A DNA stretch of 64,000 nt from Brienomyrus brachyistius (taxonomy: Eukaryota; Chordata; Actinopteri; Osteoglossiformes; Mormyridae). Position 1 is the first letter of the stretch. Every line of letters starts with the position of its first letter. Where the stretch lies: assembly GCF_023856365.1 (NCBI RefSeq), contig NC_064552.1, positions 4,746,191 through 4,810,190 on the forward strand, read 5' to 3'. The notes under the pieces were generated by a model that worked only from the letters and a program-made list of their open reading frames with translations, ran no database searches and was not told the DNA's origin. Shown here one piece after another: positions 13,210-24,849 of this stretch. A program made the position numbers and the translations under genes.

Positions 13210-14344
13210 CATCAAGCATGTCGTGTTTTTCTCTTGCCAGGTACTAGCAAGTTTCAGTCTCGGGTGTGAGAAATGCAAACACAAAGAAAAAAGGAACTTC
13301 CAGTCATGTAGAACAGGGTTAGAACTCACTGCACAACAACCTAGTTCAGAACTCGTTTATATGCATGGAAAAAGAGACATATATTAACTAAGGGAAGAGG
13401 ATTTTCCTTCCAAATTTTCGGAAAAATTCAGCCTGCCTGCCGCTTATCTAGCACTGGGTCCAAATCAGACTGGAACCACATGTTTTTGGCCTTCAAGAGG
13501 AAACCTGAGTAACCACAGGAACAGACTGTCCTGCTGGTGTGAGCACTCCTGCCCCCCCCACTCCGAAAACACAAAATGTAACAAATGACAGTACAGTTCA
13601 ATCAATTTAACGGCAACAGCTGATTAGTGCTACATAACGATGCGACTGGCAAGATGGTATGATGCCTGTATTTCAGGTGACAACAGTACAGCTTGACACA
13701 ATCTCACTGAAATTAAATGACAACGAGATGAAAACAAGTAATATTATTGATTACTAATGTCTGAGAGTCAGAGTAGAGGGTGAGCACCAGCTTATACATG
13801 AACCGCCACAGACAGGCAGATGGGGGCGACCTGGCAGGTTTCAGCTCATGTACCCCTGAACAAAGTCATTCAGGCATAAAAGGAAATTTGATATTTTTCG
13901 AACAATAATTTGTAATACAGTGATTTCATCCTATGGACAAAAGAGTTGAAGAGGCGAGCCTTTCTGAAAATGGGATATTTTTGGAGCTATCCTGTCAGCC
14001 TTTCGAGATTTCTGTCATCACCAAAATCTAATGGACAGGGGAGATCAAAGATTCATTTTCATTTTTCTCAGCAACAAGGCAGAAAAATCCTTATCATTAT
14101 AAAGCGTAAAACTCTGTTCAAGGTAACAGTCAGACGGCTTGATTGATATTTAGTTATACTTTCCATTTATTCTAGTAAAGTAACAACAATCTTTGAGCAC
14201 TGAATTATTCCTGCATTTTAACAATAACCGAAAAGCAACGGTTTTTATGCCAGTTTTAGGTCGGATTGTGGCCTGCAGAGCTGAAGGCTACAATGGAAGT
14301 GACAGAGCGTATTAGGCGACATGAAGCGGACAGTCTCTCCAGGG
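13210..14344. other. Intergenic, nothing recognised
   Basis: I see no coding similarity or clear repeat in this stretch apart from short homopolymers. Confidence 0.5.
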
Positions 14345-14604
14345 TTCCATGTGCATGGAGTTTGCATGTTCTCCCCGCGTCGTCATGGGGTTTCCTCCAG
14401 GTACTCCGGTTTCCCCCCACAGTCCAAAAACACGCTGAGGTTAACTGGAGTTGCCAAATTGCCTGTAGGTGTGAATGACTGGTGTGTGAGTGACTGGTGT
14501 GTGAGTGACTGGTGTGTGAGTGACTGTGCCTTGTCATGGGTTGGCACCCCATCCTGATTTGTCCCCTGCTTTGTGCCCATAGCCTCTGGGATCAGTATAG
14601 CAAG
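14345..14604 (+). repeat. Fish tRNA-type SINE family, 5' portion
   Basis: The sequence contains GGAGTTTGCATGTTCTCCCC, TACTCCGGTTTCCCCCCACA and GGAGTTGCCAAATTGCCTGT, then a threefold TGACTGGTGTGTGAG tandem (about 14476-14524) and a GGGTTGGCACCCCATCC block. These are signature blocks of a repeat widespread in fish genomes. It stops after CTCTGGGATC; its expected 3' tail is found about 510 bp further on. Confidence 0.75.
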
Positions 14605-15111
14605 CAAGTAAAAGTTTATTTAAATAGCGCTCTTCTAAGCGGAAGCTACAAAAGTGCTTTACGACAAATCTTAAGAGAAAAGCATTCCGAAAACACACAG
14701 CACACGACAACATAAAACCCAAACAATAAAACAGAAAACACTAATAAAATAAAACATAAAAGTCACAGGGATGGGCTCTGCAACCCTCTCATACCTTAGC
14801 TCTGAATGATTAGCGCGTCAGCACGCTCCGCTTACCTCTGGTGCTTGCACGCTGAACAAAGGAAAAGTACACTGTTCTATATATTTTTTCCAACACTCCC
14901 TTCTAAGGTCCTCTTTAACATTATTGGTTCCCATATAGTGCATCCAGCACTTGATTCCCTCCTTTCTCGTGACCTATGCCCTTGTTAATTGTGTGTGTAT
15001 TATGGTCACTTAACCTACTACTTCATTAACTGATTTATTACCTATTGTTCTGTGCTGTTTGTTCTGACAGTGATTATGTAATTGTACCTCTTTATCATAT
15101 TATGACTCTGA
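14605..15111. repeat. Insertion splitting the SINE
   Basis: This segment separates the SINE body from its tail. It begins with AAGTTTATTTAAATAGCGCTC and AAAGTGCTTTACGACAAAT, a dispersed fish repeat type, followed by an A-rich stretch (to about 14760) and unassigned sequence. Target-site duplications were not clear. Confidence 0.45.
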
Positions 15112-15178
15112 AAAGGACAAGCAGTTACAGAAAATGGATGGATGGATGAATGGATGGATGGATGGACGGATGGAGCAA
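15112..15178 (+). repeat. SINE 3' tail with (ATGG)n
   Basis: GGACAAGCAGTTACAGAAAATGG followed by ATGG repeats is the usual end of the SINE whose body is at 14345-14604. Confidence 0.7.
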
Positions 15179-17835
15179 ACATGCTGTATTTCCCCTTTGA
15201 AATGCTTTTGTGTCCCTTTCCGTGTCTCTGTAGCAAAAAGCGATAATGGAGGTTATTTACTGCTCTGTAAGCAGTTCTCATGGATTATATGCGTATGGAC
15301 TGACTCCTGCTTGTCCTTCAAATAAAAAAATATGAAAAACCAAAACAAATCGACCCTGGTGCAAAAAGGGCACATTAAAAGCAAGGCTTCTCCTGTGTGC
15401 AGTAAAACAGTCTGTGAACGGAAATCACATCACTTCTCTCCTGTGGCCCCTGCACTGAGATTTAACCTTTTACCACAAACAGCTTTGAAGTTATGCATTG
15501 TTATATAAGTGTTATGCGTACAAACTGTATTTTATGGGGATCATTGGCGAGAAGTTACTTCCTCGTCATGTACTGATGCTATTTACCGGGATAAATTTAT
15601 TATCGCATACTCCTGGTTTTGGGGCAAAATAAAGCAGAGGATTAAACTAGTTATTAGTGTATTAAACTAGTTGTAAACTAGAGATATAAAAATTATACTT
15701 TCCAAATGACATCATACAAAGGTCCACACAGATATTCAAGAAAGGTCATATTTTACTGTTAATACTGGAATCTGAATTCAATGACATTTCTACATATTTG
15801 TGACTTTGCTGATAGCTCTGCTTGTCAGAGCAAATTAACAGTCAGGGTCTGTAACACAGCGGCTTGGGATTAATATACAACCAGTATATTACAATCAGCA
15901 ATATACAATGGGTGTAATTTACAATCAGTAAATTTTGGTCTTTGGATGAATGGCAGATTGCTGCAATCGACCAAAATTCAAAAGGACATACTTTTTAAGA
16001 GTTGTTTAGAATATCAGCTTAGTCATTTAAAATTTTCCGAGCAGAATGATGGAATTACAAAACTCTCCGGAATTAGCTGGCAGAGAATGGCGGGGGGGGG
16101 GGGGGGGGGGGGGGGGGACTTTACATCTCCAGGTGGGTCCGACAGTCATAGCGGGGGCCCACCCGTCAAGGTGCTTGATCTTTAATTTCTGTTTGTTTTT
16201 TGAGAGCTTATGAGAAACAACAGAAAATAAAAGAGGAAGCTGCACCGAAAGCTAACTCCTGCGATTTCTGATACACCCACCCCAGTGATGAACGGACAAA
16301 CACACACCATTTCCCCGGTACGACTGCCTTTGGTTCCCAGCGAACTGGTCTTTGCTAATGGCTTGGGGACATGAGAGAAACCAGCTGAATCTCCACTAAC
16401 ACGGGTTTTAATTTATTTTTTGTGTCCATAGGAAATCCTTTGAGTTGCGCAAAGACAAAGCTGACTGGATTCTCCTGAGTGTCATCACTGTACGATCTCT
16501 CATCGTACCGCGGCCCACAAAACCACTGGGAGAAATAAATTGTTTTCCGCAGAAAAACTGTAGCCTCTGATTTATTATTATTTTTTTTAAAAGCCCAAAA
16601 GTTTTGGACATGTGTAGCACTGGCCAGCGGCCCCCCTGCCTGGTTGCAGTGACGACATCCGGCCAAACAGAACAGGGCTGGGATGCTCGGGAAAATGGCG
16701 GGGCTGCATTTCTGTGTATCACTGCTGTAAACCTTTTATCCTGCATGAGGTCGCCGGTGCCAGTGCACGACATCACGTAGGTACTCCCAGAGACGACATA
16801 TGGCAGTAGGCCGTCCGCCCAGTTTCTCTTACAGCTGACCGCTTTTTCGGACGTGACTGAGTGAGGGGATAACCTCTGACCATGACTCCAGCCATCCCAG
16901 CGTTTCCAAATGCTGCCTTAGCGACCAGGTTAAGAGCTGAAGAAAAATAATGCCTCGACACAAATTAAACCAGGCAGAATAAAAGCTCCGTCAATTATTT
17001 AATCAAGTTTTAAACAATAACCATAATTTGTCCCGTTTGACATCCACAAAACTAACAAAACAAAATTGAGATAGTCCACTTTTTTTTCATACAGACGCAT
17101 CTATTTCATTGCTCTTACAGCACTGAGAGAGACGCCACAATAATCATGACACTGTAAGTCTTAGTCTGGTATTAACATGCCTTTAGGACTGAGACCAACG
17201 TAAGCTGAGCTGCTCTAGGACTAGCACTGCTATAGGCTGAATTTGCTAGTGCACTAAAACGTAATTTATGGTTGTAGGTAGAACCGACGCCAGCAGGACA
17301 GTGTATGTACAGCGTAGCCACGTACCCTGTGCCATAGTCTGACTTGCATTTTCTCAGAAATGTCACTGCATGTCACAGTGACGCAGACCTCAACAACTGA
17401 TTAGTCCACATGGCAGTATCACACTTCCTCCTATGTGTTTCCGGCTGGTGTACTTGCAGAGTGACACAGACACACCAGCGCACAAGTACAAATACTGGCG
17501 TTGGCACTGGCCACTGCGTGAGATCCACACAAAGCCTACGAACAGCCTTAAATCCGACATGAGAGGCTAAAGCTGCTACTATCATATCATTCAGGAGGTC
17601 ATGTGAATTAAGGTTTGCTGGTGCGCTGCAATATGACCTGTGACTCAAGGTTCAGGGACAAAAAATACTCATTGTAAAACCATCCCACTGATCTGGAGAC
17701 GCTTTGGGACACTTGGGGACATTCGGGTCTGTGGCCTTGGATAGAGAGGTCTGGTTTGACCTGCCAAGCAAACTGCCACTGTGCTTCTCACCTGGTGAAG
17801 TGGTTTGAGGATGGATGGACAGACAGATCATATTT
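15179..17835. other. Intergenic, with a 26-G run
   Basis: I recognise no gene here. An uninterrupted run of 26 G lies at 16092-16117. The short ORFs present show no family similarity. Confidence 0.5.
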
Positions 17836-18091
17836 GGTAATGCTTTACATTCACAGCACCTTCATAATGCATTCATTGAACATTCAAAAGCAGCATGTAA
17901 GTATACCTTACTGTCCTAACATACCATGACAGCGATTACACAATTACGATGTCTATCATTGGCATATAATGTTTATTATTAATGTATATTAAAGCTGTTA
18001 AGGTATATTAGGATGTTAGGGTATACTTACATGCTGCTTATGAATGTTATATGGATGTATTATGAAGGTGCAGTTAATGTAAAGCGTTACC
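17836..18091. mobile_element. Palindromic MITE, about 256 bp
   Basis: The left arm GGTAATGCTTTACATT continues with GCACCTTCATAATGCAT and GCAGCATGTAAGTATACC. The right arm is its near-perfect inverse and ends in AATGTAAAGCGTTACC. The arms are about 100 bp each, so the element could form a long hairpin. It has no coding capacity. The terminus resembles that of the element at 61999-62202. Confidence 0.8.
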
Positions 18092-20632
18092 TAATACTTA
18101 TACAGTCCTTAAAAACCATGCGCAAATAAAGTGGCAAATGTAAACTGGTTAAGATATAAACAGAAGACAATACGACAGTCATGGGGAAAAGTTGCCTTAT
18201 GGAAAACATGGAGCGTGACGGTGGCCCTGATGGTGGGTGACCAAACAGGCAGTCTGGCGTTCTGGTGCCAAAACAAACAGAGGTCTTTCGCACGTCCCAG
18301 TTCATGGGAAATGCAAAACAGTATGAGGCACGGGCGTACGGACACCCCCTCCTCACAGCCAGTAGGGGGAGCACTGGAGGACGACAGAAGCACCCAGCTG
18401 CTGTTCACGCGCAAAGGGGCGTGTCACCAGGAACGACCACAATTATAGCAAAAAAACCCCAAAAAACGCATCAGGCAAGTTGTGATGGGAAACCAGCCAA
18501 ACGGAAGCACTTGTGTGTCAAAGGTTATTTGTGGCTGCCCTGGAACACGCCGAACAGACATCAAATGTCAGCTCCAGACCGTCACAAAGCAGAACTGTCA
18601 AAGCTATCTGTCTAACAACACAATAACAACACAATAACAACACAATAACAACACAATAACAAAATCCGAAATAACTCACCTTCAGTGAGCTACTCTCATG
18701 CAATAACATCTGATCTATATTCTTGGGTTGCTTGTTGAGACCGTGAAGGACATGGTCAGCTATAGTTGACTTAGAAGTGTATTGGATAGGGGGTATCCAA
18801 GGCAACCGGCACACATAGCCGGCGCAAGCAGTGAACCGACTTTCGCGGTTCGAGGTGGAAAACTAAGCACCTGCCGTCATTTAGTGCTACATTCTGATCA
18901 GTATTGCTGTTGTGCGGCTTTGCAAGACACCGGACAGGTTTCATGCAGCTTAAGGTGAAAATGTGGGAATTTAAATTACAGCCCAAAGGAAGTGATCTTC
19001 TTAAAACATTCATAACATCAACCCGCCTTTTCCCATCGGTCGGCCAGGCATCCTCAATGAACGCAGCCCAGGAGTTACAAAGGGAAAATAAACCGTATGT
19101 TTTTCATTTATTGAGTCCCGTCGCATGGGGCTTAAGAGACGCAGTTTGCATTTTAAAGAAAATCCATGCTGAAAGATCGCAAAAGCTGAAAGACACAGAA
19201 CAAATGCCAAGCAGAAAAAGCCACCTTGAGGATAAATGTTCAGATCATATAGTTATTTTCCAAAGCTTATCACAAATGAGCAGAAATTCTAACTTCGGCC
19301 AAAAGTCCAAATGGTCTCACTCGCTCACTCTACAGATACTTGAATATGAACAAAATATTGACCGGGCCGCTGGCAGGAGCGTCTCCTCTTTGGGACACTG
19401 GGTTTTACGGCTATCATGATCGTCTCTCCAGGCAGGTCTGCAATTGCTCTGTTGCAACTGGAAAGCTTTTTTTTTTTTTTTTATCCAGCTGTGTGAAATT
19501 ATGTTCTGATTATGTTCTGGCACAAGATGCTCTTAGCAGCCCTCTCTCATCACAGCCCGTCCACCATCACTCTCGTGCTCAGCCTCACTGTGCTGATTAA
19601 TGCCAAAGGGTTTGTTTTCATATCCCTTCCTTCATCTCAGATGTAACCACTGAATGCACATTAAATATACCGGAACATTCTGTGAAGAAGTACACTCATA
19701 AACTGAAGTAGTCGATGGTAATGGGTATTAGGTTAGTATTAATGTATGTGTTTTGGGCGTAGATCGGACCGAGGCTCCTTTAGTAACCTCGTCCAAGACG
19801 AGCGGGTGGAAGACGGTCGGATGGATCTAGGCTTTGGCGAAGAAACTGACCTTTTCAAACATTTGCAGTTATGACTCTTGCCAACAGCTACACACCACAA
19901 GCAATAAAGCAACTTTCAGTTGTGTAACAGTTTAATTATTGCATTGGGAGGGTGACACATGCTTATTATCGGGTAATATGTAGTGCTGGAAACCTGAAAG
20001 ACATGCCGTGCTTTTTGTCTGGTGGAAAACAGACAAGCCAGAAGCAAATCTGTAAAAACTACATTTATTTTGGGGAGAAAAAAAACTGAAAATTCTATCA
20101 TTCAAAGGGAAATGTGATAGTTTCGTCTTAGCATTCCTCACATCCCCAGGGGTCAAAATGTGTCTCAAAATTCAGTTTATTGATTTATTTTTAAAAGAAA
20201 AAAAAGGAGATATGTTACAAAAAGTACTACGTGCTTTAGAAATATATTCAGTGCGTATGCAAGCATCTCTGCTTTGCCCATTTTCATTTATATGCGGACA
20301 AGCTCACATAATCTTGTACAAGGACGTGAAATGAACAAAAATGCATAAAAATGAATGAATGCTTTGTTGGTTTCCTGTATTTTAACCATTAGCAATTTCA
20401 AAACAATTTGACGGGCATCTTCTACGGCGATGACAAAGAATCGAAAACACCCCCCCCCCCAACAACATATTTGAAATATAAGGCTGGTCCTGTTTCGCAA
20501 AACGGTAACAACACTTTACCTCGAGAGGTTACAATGTGTCTAAAAGTAAATCAGTTTGAAAGAACCTCAAAAAATTTATTGCATGCCATCAGCTAACTAA
20601 ACAAAACGTCAATCTCTGCAAATCAATGACCA
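18092..20632. other. Intergenic, with a minisatellite
   Basis: An 11-bp tandem (ACAATAACAAC, about four copies) lies at about 18614-18664. A CTCF-like core is at 18359-18372. A 171-codon ORF at 18904-19419 resembles no family I know. A C run is at about 20450-20460. Nothing else was recognised. Confidence 0.5.
18359..18372 (+). promoter_or_regulatory. CTCF-like core motif
   Basis: CCAGTAGGGGGAGC matches the vertebrate CTCF core CCASYAGRKGGCRS at nearly all positions. It was found by eye; occupancy is unknown. Confidence 0.4.
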
Positions 20633-20906
20633 AGGCCTCATGTATAACGCCCTGCGTCGAATTCACACTAAAACATGGCGTATGGACAAAACCAGTCATA
20701 TGCGTAAGGAAGAAAAAATCCAGATGCATAAAACAGTACGTAAACGCAGATTGACGTACATTCCTTTTATAAATCCCAATGAGCGTGAAATTTTACGTAC
20801 GTGAACGAGCCCACAGCAACAACCCAACGACCCGCCCATAATTATGTATATTTGCATATGTAAATCTGTATAAATACCCACTTTGTTCTGTTTTTCTTAA
20901 ACAACA

Positions 20907-21503
20907 ATGGATAAACCAGGTGGGAAAAAAAAGTATTTCAGCGAGTCAGTTAAAAGCGTTTTTATCTATTCGCATGGTGGCCGAAATTAAAAACAAGTGG
21001 TCGGACATTAAAGTTAACGTGAAAGGTGGCCGTTCACCGTAAGAGTTTTAACAGCACAGGCGGAGGGAGCGGAATCCTCGGTCTCACACTTTATCGGGTG
21101 AGGGGGACGCCGATGTCAGTGCGGGTAAGTTTTTCTCGTAGCATACTTGTTTGAATTACTTGCATGTTTATGAATAACAAGTAGGGTGCAGATGCGGTGT
21201 TACTTTTGTTTATTCTGTTTGTTTATTCTTACAGACAATAGTACAAGAGATGCCCCCAGTGCCGAGGACGACACAGGCGGTGATGGTGCTGCTGTGCCGA
21301 GCACATCTTTGGGCGCTAGCTACACACATTCCCGTGCCTCAGAAACCGGGTGCGACCACCCGGCCGAGTGCTAACTGAAGCTGTGCTGCAGTCAATAAAA
21401 TGCAATAGTCAATGCTGTAACAGATGTTGCCAATGAATTAGAACATCTAAATGATACGCTGTGTGATATTAACAGCACATTAAAAGAATTAGTTAAAAAA
21501 TAA
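20907..21503 (+). pseudogene. Harbinger Myb/SANT-like protein, broken
   Basis: The frame opens with MDKPGGKKKYFSESV after an ATG at 20907. A frameshift then moves the reading to a segment containing IKNKWSDIKVNVK, as in Harbinger Myb-like DNA-binding proteins that help import the transposase. A plausible intron runs from a GTAAGT at 21125 to an acceptor before 21235. The last exon, after one more frame change near 21360, encodes a helical tail LQSVNAIVNAVTDVANELEH and stops at 21501-21503. At least two frame breaks make it non-functional. Confidence 0.6.
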
Positions 21504-21525
21504 ATGCGGTGTTTGTTTACCTGTT

Positions 21526-21922
21526 TTACATTCTTGCTATTACGTTCAAACGAAGTTGTAAAGCTGTTCCATTTGGCGGAAAATTTGGTGGCTCAACTTG
21601 ACTAAACTCTTCAGTTACCGGCAAACCACGATTTTGTGCCAGATTATGCAGCACGCTACATGCGTGTACAAAGCGACAAGTTTTGCGAACTGAATAGACA
21701 GCCCCTTGGGAAAACCGGACATGGCTGCAAATTGCGCTTTAATGTGTGCCTGTTCAACCACAGTGTAAGAAAATTTTATATATCTGGGTGACAAGCGGAT
21801 TATGCCGTCCCATACAGCTGGCATAACGCGACTTGGTGTTGACTAAATAACTATGATCCCTGAATACGCGCTCTCCTAATTCTTCCATAAGCTACGTCTT
21901 CCAATAACGCAAGAGCTGCCAT
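21526..21922 (-). pseudogene. Harbinger transposase remnant, DDE core deleted
   Basis: Reading from 21922 downwards: MAALALLEDVAYGRIRRAR is the N-terminus. A jump follows to MPAVWDGIIRLSPRYIKFSY and VVEQAHIKAQFAAMSGFPK (about 21824-21720), and then, after another jump and frame change, to the C-terminal CSVLHNLAQNRGLPV region. Family members carry the nuclease domain between the last two blocks (starting GxIDCTH); it is absent here. The intact blocks with clean losses between them fit internal deletion better than random decay. Confidence 0.75.
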
Positions 21923-22266
21923 GACAGTTGTAATAGTTCGGTCATTTCTGCATAGTTTTATTGTTACAAACTGAATAAAAATCAGGTGCCGTACATTTGA
22001 AAACAACATACAATTAATGTCGGTGTATTGGATAAAGTCAGCGTCATGATTGTGAGTTTAAAAAGGGAAACCACAGTAGCAATGACTTACCACTGGGAGC
22101 CGTCCGTTTACAAAACCGAGCAGAAACGTGCGTACGCCATGTCTGGAGCTGCCGTGAGAATGTGCGTAGCGGTACGCCGAGTTTCGTTTTTATATATCTC
22201 GACGTGAGCGTGGAAACGGACGTACGCAACATTTTCGTGCGTACGCACCGTTTATACGTGAGGCCC

Positions 22267-24650
22267 CAGGATTCCCACTGCTTTTCATTCCAGTGGACGC
22301 GAGAACATACATTTTTATATTTCAAGGCCTTTGCGTCCGTTTAGCAGTAATCATTTGCCATTAGTCACCCGTTTGGAGTGGCCCTGTTTTGTTTATTGTT
22401 GTTATCGAGTTCTCCAGCCCGCTGACTCCAGACACACTATAGCATAGCGGGGGAAAAAAAAGATCTATGAGATATTAATATGAAAAAACAAGTTACATAA
22501 CATCTTAACATGAATCATTCAATCGTTTTGGAAAAAAAAGATGAGAAGAACAAGCAGCTTCGGGATTGTCCCCCTGACACTCGGCAAGCAGATGAACAGA
22601 ATGAGCAGGAGAAGTTTCATTAATCTCTGCAGCAAGTGCGTTATGAAAAGACAAAAAGCACAGCGATGGTTCACAGTAGTCGGTGACCCTTCATCAGCGT
22701 GAGTGATGTCATGTGGCCTCCAGCGATGTTTGGTACAGAGAGGATTGAGCTGGTTGAATTTTGAAAGTAGAACCAAACTCCATGACACTAGTTGCTTACT
22801 GTAGACTGAGAAATATATCTAGACTCTCGCATCTTGCATCGCATGTGAAGCAAACCATGACTCTAAAGAGCAAAGGTTAAATTCTTGCATGCTAAAATGC
22901 TACATAATTATAATAAATACATGCTAAATATTTGCCTACACAGTATAACTATTTTATAGGCTATTTAACCCTCTGTACATAAGCCAAAATCATGATGATC
23001 AAAAATGTGGTATGTGTGAGGTTCCATACACTAAGGAAAATTAATAATAATAATATAATAATAATGGATCCAAAAATAATGTTCTTTGTACTTGTAGCAT
23101 TTTTTTTCCTTGTGCATGGCATCCCATGGCTGAGGAACAAGAGAACCAATCATTCCAGTCATTACTGAAAATAACCATGGAAACCAAAAACCTCCGTGAC
23201 GAAACTGGCTAACACTGGAATGCTTTTGCTATGAAAACAGTTCTTTGCCTTGATTATGCTTTCAGACCACTGCAGTGGCCGAGCTGAGTGCCTTGATACA
23301 TTTTATTGATAGATTTGGGCTCATTGAATGGACTTTCTAGAGTAATCCCTGTAATGACCATTCCACTTACATGTACATCAACATTTGTACCATTCGATAG
23401 CCATATGTTTGCTCATATATTTAGTCAGTAATCTGGAACTGAACCGGAACACAGATTATGGTCCAATTTGAACACAGGCAGCCATGTGATACTGGTGTGG
23501 AAACTCGGAACATTTAATTTGTGCTTTTTTAGACCTTTGCCGATGTCGTTCTCGGAACACGGAGCAGCCAGGTCTTGATAACAGGGCTCCTGCATTGCTG
23601 AGCATGCACGCTAAGTGCAGAACCGGTTCCGAAACAGTCGGACCTGCCGGTCTAAAATAGGCCCGAAGCAGCATACAGCAGCACTGAGATTCCCAGGACC
23701 CTGCGCCGGCCCCCTCCCTGGGTACATGAACTGGCTCCTTGCCCTAGCAAACCACATCCCATTCGGACCCCATTAGGACATTATATTACCGCTTCTAGCC
23801 CAGAAAATGATTCATTACCCTCCTCACCCCATGTTCATTAGTGCAGAGAGCGTGAGCTCACACTGAGGTGCACACTGGGAGGACGGAGTCAGGGCATCGA
23901 CGCCAATGCCAATCCGACGGAACGAGAGACAACGGGGTGAAGACAGGCACCTGGACCCAAATCCCCACGCAGATGGTGCTTTGGCTCTTAATAAGTAATG
24001 CTCAGCCAACGCTTCTGAACCTTTTCTATTGGTGTGGGAATTTCAGTGCTCTCAAGGAATCCATCCCCTTTCAAACATTGCCCATAATAAATATTTTGAG
24101 TGATAACAAGCAGCAAACAAAAATATGAAAACTTCAGGGACAGTAACTTTGAAATAATGCAATTTCTGCCAACATAAGTGGGCCCGACGAGAGCTGGGGG
24201 GGTTCCGCCATGAACCACAACTACTGTAGGCAGACGGGAAGCTGAGGCCACAGTTGCTTATGCATCCTTATTTCCCATAATGCCAAAGGCTAGACTCAGG
24301 TCACATGATCACATGGAAACAGGAACTCTACAGCAAGTGGACGAGGAGAGTGCTGATGGTTGATATAATAAATATTATAATAGCACCATCGTGACTTCCT
24401 CTGTTTGAGACTAGTTATATAGACCCAAAGACCCACTTAAATTTAATGTTTTTCTCCATCCTCCTCACCTCTTGACTGATGTAGCCAAATACAAACTTCT
24501 GGAATCTTTGGAATGCCTTTTCAGTTCCATCGTGCTTTAAAGGGCTTTGATCAAACACTGATGTGCCGTAAACATCATCAGCTGTTGAAGACATCGGGGG
24601 TAAATGAAGGGGCCCAGTGGGAGGTACGACACTCCCCCAAAATGAAGACA
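22267..24650. other. Intergenic, nothing recognised
   Basis: This is AT-rich with short AAT repeats near 23040-23065. No gene similarity was seen. Confidence 0.5.
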
Positions 24651-24658
24651 CTTTAAAT

Positions 24659-24841
24659 CAGGGGTCTTCAACTCCGGTCCTGCAGAGCTACTGTCCAGTA
24701 GGTTTTCTATCCTACCTGGCTTCTGATGAGCCACACCTGCTCTCAGGTAAATACCAGGAACAGGTGTGGCTCATTGGAATACAAGTGGGACTGAAAACCT
24801 ACTGGATAGTAGCTCTCCAGGACCGGAGTTGGAGACCCCTG
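24659..24841. mobile_element. hAT-type MITE with 8-bp target duplication
   Basis: The 183-bp element starts CAGGGGTCTTCAACTCCGGT and ends with the near-exact inverse (ACCGGAGTTGGAGACCCCTG). It is bounded by perfect 8-bp duplications CTTTAAAT at 24651-24658 and 24842-24849. The inside is also largely palindromic (CAGTAGGTTTTC and its inverse; GAGCCACACCTG and CAGGTGTGGCTC). It has no ORF and belongs to a hAT-derived MITE family common in fish. Confidence 0.92.
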
Positions 24842-24849
24842 CTTTAAAT

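Larger units (their letters stand above)
20633..22266. mobile_element. PIF/Harbinger transposon, internally deleted
   Basis: The termini are inverted: GGCCTCATGTATAA on the left, and the complement of TTTATACGTGAGGCC on the right. Both ends are rich in CGTACGC-type subterminal motifs. The two-gene layout of Harbinger is recognisable: a Myb-like protein on the + strand and a transposase remnant on the - strand. Both are damaged, and the DDE core of the transposase is gone. The 3-bp target duplication is not clear. Confidence 0.85.

Noticed and set aside
15134..15176. CRISPR-like short tandem array
   Set aside because: It is a simple ATGG microsatellite at the SINE tail with no spacers, and the genome is vertebrate.
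18904..19419. 171-codon open frame on the + strand
   Set aside because: I find no recognisable domain, splice context or promoter. A frame of this length is expected by chance in 64 kb, and the codon composition looks random. A protein search or RNA-seq could overturn this.
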